64,000 nucleotides of DNA from Pseudomonadota bacterium (GTDB lineage Bacteria; Pseudomonadota; Gammaproteobacteria; Pseudomonadales; Azotimanducaceae), in assembly GCA_027624035.1 (NCBI GenBank), contig JAQBUI010000011.1, positions 22,129-86,128 of the forward strand, written 5' to 3'. The position numbers and the translations under genes were made by a program. Below are positions 1 through 7,259 of the stretch, piece after piece. Within the stretch, counting starts at the first letter, position 1. Every line of letters begins with the position of its first letter. The notes below the pieces were generated by a model that was given only the letters and a program-made list of their open reading frames with translations, searched no databases and was not told the DNA's origin.

Positions 1-423
1 CTCCTTCCACAGATCGCCGTGCCAGATGGACTCCCGCTTGATTTCCGGGTCCTTGCCGAACAGCGTTCCGGGCACCGGTTCCGGCAAACCGTAGTCGATT
101 GCATAGCTGAAGCTGTCACCCGCAAATCCAAAACGCAGGTTCACAGGTTGTTTACGCTTGCCCGCACCCTGAACGGGTGCTGAGCCCTGCTTCATCCCCT
201 TTGTGAATGCCTCCGGGCCCGCCCACAGCACCGACTCCAGGCCGCCCTCCGCCGCCAGTGAAGCCGTGGAGGTGCCGAACGCTGTCTCGGCGAGCAGGCG
301 AAGACCCCGATACAGATTCGATTTGCCGCTGCCATTGGCACCCGTCACCAGATTCAGGCGGCCGAGTGGCAGTACCACTTCCCGCAGAGAACGATAGTTT
401 GCGACAGCGATCGTATCAAGCAT
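1..423 (-). CDS. AAA-family ATPase (COG4637-like), N-terminal part
   Basis: The frame is open from an ATG at 423 down to the window edge, so only the first 141 residues are visible and the C-terminus lies outside. The N-terminus has the layout of SMC/RecF-like ABC ATPases that act on DNA or as the toxin-like half of OLD systems: a short beta strand, the segment NYRSLREVVLPLGRLN, then a Walker A motif GANGSGKSN at residues 28-36. The glutamine-loop region follows (GGLESVLWAG). Walker B and signature motifs would be outside the window. The product is probably a cytosolic ATPase of unknown substrate. The gap to the peroxiredoxin gene is 140 bases and shows no gene. Confidence 0.8.
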   Translation of the reverse strand, partial: MLDTIAVANYRSLREVVLPLGRLNLVTGANGSGKSNLYRGLRLLAETAFGTSTASLAAEGGLESVLWAGPEAFTKGMKQGSAPVQGAGKRKQPVNLRFGFAGDSFSYAIDYGLPEPVPGTLFGKDPEIKRESIWHGDLWKE

Positions 424-563
424 GTCAGCACGCTAGCCGGTCTTGCGGCACAGCACCAGGCGGGACACACTGCCAGCAAGCGCGGCTCACTGGTCCGTTA
501 CATGCCGACGCAGGCCCATGCCAGTCACCATACCGGTAACCATGCCACCACCAATGCCAGCGG

Positions 564-1013
564 CTATTCCAGTGACGCCAGATCGTTCAACACTTCCTCA
601 GGATGGTCCCCTGCCTTGACTTTCGCATAGGCCTTGCGAATCTTGCCGTCAGCACCGATCAGATAGCTGATCCGGTTGGCCTTGCCGGCCCCCGTATCAG
701 CGGCCGCACCGTACGCGACGGAAACGGAAAGATCTTCGTCGCAGACAAGATCAAAGGGGAACGCATACTTGTCGTGAAACTTCTTGTTCTTGGCCGGTGG
801 GTCATTGCTGATACCAATGACCACCGTATTGTTGTCAGCCAGCTGTTGGATTCGATCACGGAACCCTTGACCCTCGCGGGTTCAGCCAGGGGTACTGGCC
901 CTCGGATAGAACCAGAAAATCACGTTCTTACCCGCGTAGTCACTCAGGGAAACCGTCTTGCCATCCTGATTGGGCAGGCTGAATGACGGGGCTGTCTGGC
1001 CTTGCTCTAGCAT
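564..1013 (-). CDS. bcp: Selenocysteine-containing thioredoxin-dependent peroxiredoxin (Bcp/PrxQ type)
   Basis: This 149-residue reading frame reduces hydroperoxides in the cytosol in the Bcp/PrxQ manner. It starts at ATG 1013 (MLEQGQTAPSFSLPNQDG, the usual Bcp N-terminus) and contains one in-frame TGA at 884-882, codon 44. The flanking residues are FYPRASTPG before and TREGQGFRD after, so the TGA sits exactly where the family has its peroxidatic cysteine (TPGCT). Translation after the TGA stays family-like to the end (VVIGISNDP, YAFPFDLVCDED). The resolving Cys usually five residues later is Gln49; Cys91 could serve instead. A hairpin follows the TGA at a suitable distance. I infer UGA is read as selenocysteine; a nonsense mutation or sequencing error is the alternative. 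No sel genes are in the window. Upstream there is no clear ribosome binding site. Confidence 0.82.
848..866 (-). promoter_or_regulatory. Candidate bacterial SECIS hairpin of the peroxiredoxin mRNA
   Basis: Counting the U of the UGA as 1, bases 19-24 (GGGUUC) pair with bases 32-37 (GAAUCC) in six base pairs including one G-U. They enclose a 7-base loop CGUGAUC whose second base is G. Bacterial SECIS elements need a hairpin whose apical loop lies roughly 16-37 bases after the UGA with a G in its first two positions, and both hold here. A competing stem also exists: GAACCC directly at the UGA can pair with the same GGGUUC around a loop containing AGGGUC. The fold was done by eye. Confidence 0.55.
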
Positions 1014-1044
1014 GTCTGACCCATAGGTTGATGAGGAAAGGTCC

Positions 1045-1227
1045 ATGGTAGGCGATCACCGCGGATCAGGCAACGCGACGCTTTCAAGCGTGATCGGCAT
1101 CGATACCAACGACAGGACCACGACCAATCCCGCCCCGGATGCCGTGCTGCCCGAGGAAGGTGAGATCGTGCTGATCGGAACACCAGAGGGCGAATTGCAG
1201 TTCCTTCGATTATTCGCAGACATTTGA
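1045..1227 (+). CDS. Small protein resembling the end of a TrkA-C/RCK_C domain
   Basis: A 60-residue frame starts at ATG 1045 and is preceded by GAGGAAAG at a good Shine-Dalgarno distance, which is why I accept it as a gene. Its second half (TNPAPDAVLPEEGEIVLIGTPE, then a short helix) resembles the last strands of RCK_C domains, which typically read NP.PD..L..GD.LVLIGTPE. The first part is too short for a full RCK_C fold, so it may be a miniature ligand-binding domain or the remains of a larger potassium-channel regulator. It lies 31 bases from the divergent peroxiredoxin start and 45 bases before ppx, so it may be co-transcribed with ppx. The function is unknown. Confidence 0.45.
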   Translation: MVGDHRGSGNATLSSVIGIDTNDRTTTNPAPDAVLPEEGEIVLIGTPEGELQFLRLFADI

Positions 1228-1272
1228 ACAAAGCGCTTGCGTGCGTGCAGGCTTCTTGGCAATGTGCGCGCC

Positions 1273-2829
1273 ATGTCTGATATCGCACAGACGCTCAACA
1301 GCGCTGAAAAACGTACCATCAGCAAGGTGGCCGCGCTGGATCTTGGGTCCAATAGTTTTCACCTCGTGGTGGCGCGGATCGTCGCCCGTGATCTGCAGAT
1401 TGTCCATCAGATCAAGCTCAAGGTCCGGCTCGCAGATGGCCTGGACGAAGATGATTATCTGGCCGAGGAGGCGATCGAACGGGGGTTGGACAGCCTCAGG
1501 CTGCTGGCCGAAAGTCTGAGTGATTTTGAGCCGGATTCGGTCAGGATCGTGGCAACCTACACCCTTCGAAAGGCCAGGAACGCAAATCAGTTCATTCGGC
1601 TCGCCCGGGCCGTACTGCCCTATCCCATTGAGGTCATTCCCGGTGCCGAAGAAGCGCGGCTTATTTACCTTGGCGTGGCCCATACAAGCCATCACAGGGG
1701 AAAGCGTCTGGTGCTGGATATAGGTGGTGGCTCCACCGAACTGATCATAGGGCGCAACTTTGAGCCGAAGCTCATGCGCAGCCTGCCCATGGGTTGCGTC
1801 ACCTATACCCATCGCTATTTTCCAGACGGCGTTCTCAAACCCAGGGCGTTCACCCGCGCCATCACGGCAGCACGGCGAGAGCTTGAACCCGTCGAGCGGG
1901 AATTCCGCAAACTGGGTTGGAAAACTGCACTCGGTTCATCCGGAACGGTGCGCGCCCTTATCGACCTTGCCGCCGAGGTCCGGGGTAGCTCGAGGTCCGA
2001 GGCAGTCGATCTTGCGGACCTGCAGGCGCTGACCGCACACTGCACTGCCGCAGGACATGTCGACAAGCTCGGATTCTCCGGGTTGAGCGACGATCGCCGC
2101 CCGATCATCGCGGCCGGGCTCGCCATCCTGACCGCCGTGTTCGAGTCGCTGGACATTGGCAAGCTGGAGTTTTCTACCGCCGCACTGCGGGAAGGCGTGC
2201 TCTACGACATGGCAGAGCGACTGAGCGACGCGGACCCACGGGAACGAGCCGCCCAGAGTCTCGCTGCCCGATACGATGTTGACCTCGACCAGGCCCAGCG
2301 GGTCCATGACACCACCATGATGTTATACCGTGCGGTACAGAAGGACTGGTCTATCGGAAACAAGGAACTGGAAAGCCTGCTTGGCTGGGCATCGTTGTTG
2401 CACGAGGTTGGCCTTCAGATCAACTCCCGCAACTCCCATCGGCACTCTGCCTATATCCTGGCCCATGTCGACATGCCCGGGTTCAATGAGGAGCAACAGC
2501 ACCTGCTGTCGACCCTGGTCGGTTTCCAGCGAAAGCGCATTCACAAGAATGATCTCACAGAGTCTGTTCTGTTCACCCGTTCCGAGATCAGCAAACTGAT
2601 CGCCCTGTTACGAATGGGTGTGCTCCTCAATATGAAGCGTCAGAGCAACCTGCTGCCAGAGATCCACGTTGAAGCTGCAGAAGGTAAACTGACGCTGACA
2701 TTCCCCGAGGGATGGCTGCAACAACGGCAGATCTTTCAGGCGTTTCTTGATCGCGAACAGAACCAGGTCAAGGCACTGGGTCTTGCGTTGTCCTTCACGG
2801 ACGCCCCCTCCGGGCAACCGCCATCCTGA
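1273..2829 (+). CDS. ppx: Exopolyphosphatase / guanosine pentaphosphatase
   Basis: The 518-residue product belongs to the Ppx/GppA family, which removes terminal phosphate from polyphosphate and in some members converts pppGpp to ppGpp. The actin-like ATPase fold is marked by ALDLGSNSFHLVV at about residues 21-33 (phosphate loop 1) and VLDIGGGSTELIIG near residue 150 (phosphate loop 2). The C-terminal third has the HD-like helical domain (ASLLHEVGLQIN, SAYIL). I chose ATG 1273 (MSDIAQ) over an earlier GTG because the family starts about 20 residues before the first loop. Length matches E. coli Ppx (513). It is convergent with the CBS gene downstream, with no obvious terminator between. Confidence 0.93.
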   Translation: MSDIAQTLNSAEKRTISKVAALDLGSNSFHLVVARIVARDLQIVHQIKLKVRLADGLDEDDYLAEEAIERGLDSLRLLAESLSDFEPDSVRIVATYTLRKARNANQFIRLARAVLPYPIEVIPGAEEARLIYLGVAHTSHHRGKRLVLDIGGGSTELIIGRNFEPKLMRSLPMGCVTYTHRYFPDGVLKPRAFTRAITAARRELEPVEREFRKLGWKTALGSSGTVRALIDLAAEVRGSSRSEAVDLADLQALTAHCTAAGHVDKLGFSGLSDDRRPIIAAGLAILTAVFESLDIGKLEFSTAALREGVLYDMAERLSDADPRERAAQSLAARYDVDLDQAQRVHDTTMMLYRAVQKDWSIGNKELESLLGWASLLHEVGLQINSRNSHRHSAYILAHVDMPGFNEEQQHLLSTLVGFQRKRIHKNDLTESVLFTRSEISKLIALLRMGVLLNMKRQSNLLPEIHVEAAEGKLTLTFPEGWLQQRQIFQAFLDREQNQVKALGLALSFTDAPSGQPPS

Positions 2830-2836
2830 CAGAACT

Positions 2837-3244
2837 TTACGACTCCTCGCCGACTTCAGCCACCAGGCCCTTCAGTACCAGGGCGTCGTAGCCGACGATG
2901 CCAATGACCTGGCCGCTTTCAATCACGGGCGCCTGGGACAGGCCAAACTGATCGAACAATCGGGCGCAATATCGAACATCCATCTCCGGATCAATACTGA
3001 TAACCGGTTTGCTCATCACTTCATAGACATTGACCCGGTAGGGCGAGCGGTCAATGGCGAGCACTTTTTTTGCGATATCGGACAGCAGTACCACGCCGAA
3101 CTCATCATTCGGGTCCCGCTTCTTGACGATGAGCACCGATGCCGATTCCTGCCGCAGGGCCGCAATCGCCTCAGCCACTGTGGCAACGCCGTCCATCATT
3201 AGAAAGTGGTTTGCCATCACATCGCGAACAGTGACGCGTTTCAT
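2837..3244 (-). CDS. Tandem CBS-domain protein
   Basis: The 135-residue protein consists of two CBS domains: residues 1-60 begin with VTVRDVMANHFLMM and residues 70-130 with VYEVMSKPVISIDPEMDV. It has nothing else. Such CBS pairs bind adenine nucleotides and gate attached or partner proteins. The gene is last in a four-gene minus-strand operon after two DUF1538 membrane proteins and a PII-like protein, and its start overlaps the PII-like stop by four bases, implying translational coupling. I infer that it senses adenylate or energy state for the DUF1538 transporter. Confidence 0.88.
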   Translation of the reverse strand: MKRVTVRDVMANHFLMMDGVATVAEAIAALRQESASVLIVKKRDPNDEFGVVLLSDIAKKVLAIDRSPYRVNVYEVMSKPVISIDPEMDVRYCARLFDQFGLSQAPVIESGQVIGIVGYDALVLKGLVAEVGEES

Positions 3245-3591
3245 AGGCTGGTCTCCATTGATTTGGTGAGTTCCATCACCTGATGTTGGACGCCGATGGC
3301 ATCCTCAATGTCGATCTGCACCGCGATTCCGGTGCCGGGACGCTCGTCGAATTCGCCCGCGCGTCCGATCTCCTCAAGGATGCGCCGGCTTCGATTTTCT
3401 TCAACCAGAAACAGCAGCACGTCTCGCTGGGTTTCGAGTTCCAGCCCGAGGAACGTCTTTTTCTTTTTGAGGCCCTCGCCCCGGGCGTTGTTGATAATCG
3501 TAGCGCCAGTGGCACCCGCGAGCCGCGCTGCCTCCATGACGTCGTCAGTCTTGTCATCTTCAACAAAAGTTACCAAGAGTTTGAAATGCAT
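3241..3591 (-). CDS. PII-like signalling protein
   Basis: The 116-residue protein opens with the PII ferredoxin-like strand (KLLVTFVEDDKTDDVMEAARLAGATGATI) and keeps the later strand DVLLFLVEENRSRRILEEI. The T-loop region is basic (GLKKKKTFLGLELETQRD) and lacks the uridylylated tyrosine of GlnB/GlnK, so it is not a canonical nitrogen PII. PII-like proteins bind nucleotides or small molecules and contact membrane transporters through the T-loop. Here the partners are presumably the two DUF1538 proteins encoded 20 bases upstream. The CBS gene overlaps its end. Confidence 0.85.
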   Translation of the reverse strand: MHFKLLVTFVEDDKTDDVMEAARLAGATGATIINNARGEGLKKKKTFLGLELETQRDVLLFLVEENRSRRILEEIGRAGEFDERPGTGIAVQIDIEDAIGVQHQVMELTKSMETSL

Positions 3592-3611
3592 AGGATCTCC
3601 TTGTTAGGACC

Positions 3612-4379
3612 TCACCGGCTTCGCGCCCGGACAGCCTCCGCCAGCTGAGCGTAGGCCATCACGGACATGATGGGAAACAGTGAGGCGAATGCGATGAGCC
3701 CGAACCCGTCAAGTACCGGGTTGCGCCCTGGTACGGTCTCGGCAAGCCCGAGACCCAGTGCGGCGACGAGCGGTACGGTGACTGTTGACGTCGTGACCCC
3801 ACCCGAGTCATAGGCCAGCGGCACGATCAACGACGGTGCAAACCGCGTCTGAATGATGACCACCACGTAGCCTGAAATGATGTAATACTGAATGGGGTCG
3901 CCCGCGACAATGCGATAGCACCCGAGCGAGATGCCACAGGCGACACCCAGGGCCACCGCCTGGCGTAGACCGTTAACGCCAATACTGCCACCGGAGACCT
4001 GGTTCGCCTTGATCGCAACAGCAATCAGGGAGGGTTCCGCGATGGTCGTGCTCCAGCCCATCGCGAATGCAAACAGGTAGACCCAGTAGTAGTTCAGCCA
4101 GTGAAACTGCATCTGGATGAGAGCATGACCAGCGATAAATTCGGGGTCAGTCAACTGGGCCGCCATCAATCTCCCGAGCGGAAACAGCGCCTTCTCAAGC
4201 CCGAGCAGGAACAGACTAAGACCAAGCAGAACATAGCAGAAGCCGATCGCCGTTCTCTTCGGCTGGCTCACGGGCTTGCGGAGCACAAAAAGCTGAAAAC
4301 CGAAAATGATCGTCACAATGGGCAGGACGTCAACCACGGTGCCAAGCAGCACCCCAACGAGTTCACTCATCAGCCCCAT
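3612..4379 (-). CDS. DUF1538 membrane protein, second subunit of a pair
   Basis: A 255-residue membrane protein of the DUF1538 family with about seven hydrophobic segments. Family signatures are visible: TTIAEPSLIAVA near residue 108, [20 protein letters not shown] near 190, and [14 protein letters not shown] near 226. Paired DUF1538 proteins (UmpA/UmpB) have been described as a two-component Na+(K+)/H+ antiporter in Halomonas. Transport here is inferred from that family knowledge. The start is ATG 4379, whose A is shared with the last base of the upstream TGA stop, so the subunits are translationally coupled. A TTG one codon earlier is unlikely. Confidence 0.85.
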   Translation of the reverse strand: MGLMSELVGVLLGTVVDVLPIVTIIFGFQLFVLRKPVSQPKRTAIGFCYVLLGLSLFLLGLEKALFPLGRLMAAQLTDPEFIAGHALIQMQFHWLNYYWVYLFAFAMGWSTTIAEPSLIAVAIKANQVSGGSIGVNGLRQAVALGVACGISLGCYRIVAGDPIQYYIISGYVVVIIQTRFAPSLIVPLAYDSGGVTTSTVTVPLVAALGLGLAETVPGRNPVLDGFGLIAFASLFPIMSVMAYAQLAEAVRARSR

Positions 4380-5119
4380 CAAAACAGCGCCCCATAGGCC
4401 ATCCCGAACAGCATGACAAAGATCATCGGCGTCAGGGAAGCAAATGCGATCAGGCCAAAGCCGTCGATCATCGGATTGCGACCGCGAATCGCGGAGGCCA
4501 GGCCAACCCCGAGGGCGGTCACCAGAGGAACCGTGATGGTGGAGGTCGTGACGCCGCCGGAATCGTAAGCGATGCCAATAATCTCGGGTGGCGCCACCAC
4601 CGTCACCAGCACAACCAGACCGTAGCCACCCATGATCAGGTACTGGATAGGCCAGCCCTTGATGATGCGCACGACCCCCAGGACAATTGCCGCCCCAACA
4701 GACAGGGCCACCGACAGGCGCAGCCCCAGCGCGTATTGGTCTATCTGCTCCACCCTGATGACCCCACCGTTTGCCGCAACCATCGCAGCTTCCGCCGCGA
4801 CGGCAATCAGTGCCGGTTCGGCAATGGTCGTGCCAAAGCCCAGGCAGAAGGCAAACGCGATCAGCCAGAACAGGCTGCCCTTGACGGCAAAATCCGATGC
4901 CATGTTCTCACCAATGGGAAACAGACCCATTTCGAGACCATTGATGAAAAAGGTCAGGCCAAGGAGCACCAGTACCAGGCCAGTCACCATCCCCAGCAGG
5001 TCAGGCAACGGTTGTTGCAGAACGAGTAGCTGAAAGATGACCACCACCAGTACGATGGGTGCCAGGTCCCGGCCGCTGCTGAGCAGGGCGAGTAGCAGCT
5101 TTTGCAGCGGTTCCAGCAT
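4379..5119 (-). CDS. DUF1538 membrane protein, first subunit of a pair
   Basis: This 246-residue membrane protein is the first gene of the operon and a paralogue of the next one. It has the same landmarks: [38 protein letters not shown] and [13 protein letters not shown]. Separately encoded, duplicated halves are typical of two-component DUF1538 systems. The start is ATG 5119. The predicted role is ion (Na+ or K+) and proton exchange at the inner membrane, controlled by the PII-like and CBS proteins encoded behind it. The 186-base gap upstream must contain the promoter, but I see no certain -10/-35. Confidence 0.85.
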   Translation of the reverse strand: MLEPLQKLLLALLSSGRDLAPIVLVVVIFQLLVLQQPLPDLLGMVTGLVLVLLGLTFFINGLEMGLFPIGENMASDFAVKGSLFWLIAFAFCLGFGTTIAEPALIAVAAEAAMVAANGGVIRVEQIDQYALGLRLSVALSVGAAIVLGVVRIIKGWPIQYLIMGGYGLVVLVTVVAPPEIIGIAYDSGGVTTSTITVPLVTALGVGLASAIRGRNPMIDGFGLIAFASLTPMIFVMLFGMAYGALF

Positions 5120-5247
5120 CAATCAGGGCGTCTTCAATCGGTATGGTGAGCCTAGCAGATGTTTCGGACCGATCTTTTGATCCTTGCCAGGTTTTAAGGG
5201 ACCACCGGGTTGCATAACGCGCTGACCAGTCATTAAATGGACCAGCC

Positions 5248-5262
5248 CTGAATCAGATTCAG
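5248..5262. promoter_or_regulatory. Perfect 15-base palindrome, possible operator
   Basis: CTGAATC-A-GATTCAG is a perfect 7+7 inverted repeat around a central A. It lies in the divergent gap between the DUF1538 operon and the secreted protein gene, 44 bases before the latter's GTG. The size and symmetry suit a dimeric regulator site, but no known consensus is recognised. Confidence 0.3.
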
Positions 5263-5305
5263 ACTACGGGGCGAAATGCTGGACTATCCTTGAGGAGGCT
5301 TCAAC

Positions 5306-5893
5306 GTGCCAAACCACACACCGCAATCATCCCAGGCAGTGGCCATGGGAGTTCCCTTTGGCGAGAGCCTTGACCGGGCCAGACCACGCTGCACGATCGA
5401 GCCAGGGCTTTTCCATGGTAACGCACACCGGGCAACAGGTTTGCGTGCAGCAACCTCCTGGATCGCTGGCGCAAGAATGATGCCGGCAGCATTGGCGATG
5501 ATCCTCCTGGTTTCCATCGGCGCCAGTGCCGAGACCGGTCAGCAGGCCAACACGGCCAATACAGACATCGAAGTCATCGCTCCGGCGGACACCCTGACTG
5601 GCCAGGTCGCAAGCATCGCTGCCGAGTACGGCAACATCGAGACCACTTTCGACCAGCGCCATCTGGATGCGCTGGGGATCGCGATGGGCAATGACTTCAT
5701 TGTGACCCGTGGCGAGACGTCTGTGACCGTGCGGCTGGGCAAGACCTACGAAGATGTGGAGCGCGGAGAGTGGATCGCCCTTGTCAACTGGGAAGGCAAA
5801 CTCCGGCTTGCCCGCAGTTTCGCAAACGCCGCAGAAACGCTGGGTGCGAGCGCAGGCGACGACCTCGTTCTTGCCCCCGCACCGGCCGATTGA
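5306..5893 (+). CDS. Exported or anchored protein with a SAM-hydroxide adenosyltransferase C-domain-like region
   Basis: The frame begins at GTG 5306, seven bases after a strong AGGAGG, giving 195 residues. An odd, basic N-terminal stretch of about 57 residues precedes a hydrophobic segment (MMPAALAMILLVSIGASA) that looks like a signal peptide. Starting at ATG 5477 would give a clean secreted protein of 138 residues, but that ATG has no good ribosome site. The last 80 residues (VRLGKTYEDVERGEWIALVNWEGKL, then NAAETLG..AGDDLVL) resemble the small C-terminal beta domain of SAM hydrolases/halogenases, without the catalytic N-domain. The function is unknown. It lies 18 bases before hemH. Confidence 0.5.
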   Translation: MPNHTPQSSQAVAMGVPFGESLDRARPRCTIEPGLFHGNAHRATGLRAATSWIAGARMMPAALAMILLVSIGASAETGQQANTANTDIEVIAPADTLTGQVASIAAEYGNIETTFDQRHLDALGIAMGNDFIVTRGETSVTVRLGKTYEDVERGEWIALVNWEGKLRLARSFANAAETLGASAGDDLVLAPAPAD

Positions 5894-5911
5894 TGCAGGC
5901 CCAACGAGACC

Positions 5912-6922
5912 GTGCCTGACATGCCCACCAGGCTCGGAGTCCTGCTTGTCAACCTTGGTACACCAGACGACACCTCACCTGGTGCCGTGCGCCGTTATCT
6001 TGCGGAATTCCTCGCCGACCCCAGAGTGGTGGATCTGCCCAGGTGGCTCTGGCTGCCGGTGCTTTACGGGATCATCCTAACGGTTCGCCCCGCCAAACTC
6101 TCCCGCAAATACCGGCTGATCTGGGGAAGAAAGGACGGCCCGTTGCGTGGCATTATGGCCGCTCTGGCAGAGAGAACAAGGGAGGCGCTGAGAACCTGTT
6201 TGCCAGGCCAGGACGTCATGGTGCGCGCGGCCATGACATACGGCGCGCCCTCCATCCACTCGGTTCTCGATGAGATGAAGGCCGCCTCGGTGCGGGATTA
6301 CATCATCCTGCCGGTCTACCCCCAGTACAGCAACGCCACCACCGGAGCGGTACAGGACCAGCTCGCACGCTATCTCTCCCGGCGGGAAGTCCCCTCCTAT
6401 CGCTTTATTGCGCATTACCATGACGATCCACGTTACATTGGCGCGCTCGCCACATCAGTGCAGCGACACCGGCTGTATCTGCGCGAGAAAACCATGGTGC
6501 TGTTCTCATTCCACGGCATTCCGGTTTCTCAGGCGGAGCAGGGCGACCCCTATCCAGATCATTGTCAGCGCACGGCTCAGGCTGTGGCAGACGCGCTTGA
6601 TCTGCCGCACTGGCGGATGACATTCCAGTCGCGATTCGGTCCAGCCCCCTGGTTAACGCCCTACACTGATGAGACCCTGGCCTCGTTACCAGGAGAAGGC
6701 TACAAACGGGTTCTTGTGATCTGTCCGGGTTTCGCTACAGAGTGCCTTGAGACTCTTGAAGAAATCCGAATGGAAAACCGCGACATCTTCCTGTCATCGG
6801 GTGGTGAGGCGTTCAAATATGCCAAGGCACTCAATGCAACCAGACCGCACGTCGACCTACTACGCGACCTGGTACTGGATCACCTGTACACCAGAGAATC
6901 ACTTTCCGGAGGGCCGGCATGA
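5912..6922 (+). CDS. hemH: Ferrochelatase
   Basis: This enzyme inserts Fe2+ into protoporphyrin IX, the last step of protohaem synthesis. The 336-residue sequence has the family start GVLLVNLGTPD, the metal-site histidine in SFHGIP near residue 202, and the catalytic glutamate region CPGFATECLETLEEI near 275. It lacks the C-terminal iron-sulfur extension of some ferrochelatases. The start may be GTG 5912 or ATG 5921; the latter gives the more usual N-terminus. The stop overlaps the next ATG (ATGA), coupling it to the cupin gene. Confidence 0.95.
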   Translation: MPDMPTRLGVLLVNLGTPDDTSPGAVRRYLAEFLADPRVVDLPRWLWLPVLYGIILTVRPAKLSRKYRLIWGRKDGPLRGIMAALAERTREALRTCLPGQDVMVRAAMTYGAPSIHSVLDEMKAASVRDYIILPVYPQYSNATTGAVQDQLARYLSRREVPSYRFIAHYHDDPRYIGALATSVQRHRLYLREKTMVLFSFHGIPVSQAEQGDPYPDHCQRTAQAVADALDLPHWRMTFQSRFGPAPWLTPYTDETLASLPGEGYKRVLVICPGFATECLETLEEIRMENRDIFLSSGGEAFKYAKALNATRPHVDLLRDLVLDHLYTRESLSGGPA

Positions 6923-7242
6923 CCGCCTATCAGATTGAAGCGCTTTCGAGGCGCCTCACGGGCCGGCCCGTCGAGTACCTCGAATTCATGAATGTTCCTG
7001 ACATGAGTTGTGGCGTCTACCGGCTCGTTCCGGGTGCTTCAGACCCTCAGCAGCCCCATAGCCAGGACGAGATCTATTACGTGATCAATGGAGCCGGTTC
7101 GTTCCGCGATGACGATGGCGTGCGCCAGATCAGCCCAGGAGACATTCTGTACGTTCCGGCCAACGCCACCCATCGCTTTGAAGACATCATGCAGACCCTG
7201 ACCCTGCTGGTTGTCTTTGCTCCAGGTAAGAGACAGGCGTGA
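6919..7242 (+). CDS. Small single-domain cupin protein
   Basis: This 107-residue cupin has motif 1 around PHSQDEIYYVINGAGSF (His, two acidic residues and Gly at the usual spacing) and motif 2 around PGDILYVPANATHRF. Metal ligands are therefore probably intact. It overlaps the hemH stop by four bases. The substrate is unknown. A link to haem or iron is suggested only by position. Confidence 0.85.
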   Translation: MTAYQIEALSRRLTGRPVEYLEFMNVPDMSCGVYRLVPGASDPQQPHSQDEIYYVINGAGSFRDDDGVRQISPGDILYVPANATHRFEDIMQTLTLLVVFAPGKRQA

Positions 7243-7259
7243 ACAACGGCCAACTAAGC

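Noticed and set aside
424..563. Glycine-zipper-like reading (VTGIAAGIGGGMVTG) downstream of the peroxiredoxin gene
   Set aside because: The frame is short, has no upstream start with a ribosome site, and overlaps the peroxiredoxin end; probably repeat-like chance.
603..986. Plus-strand frame of 127 codons over the peroxiredoxin gene
   Set aside because: It is the antisense shadow of a conserved gene; the minus-strand reading with TGA explains the region better.
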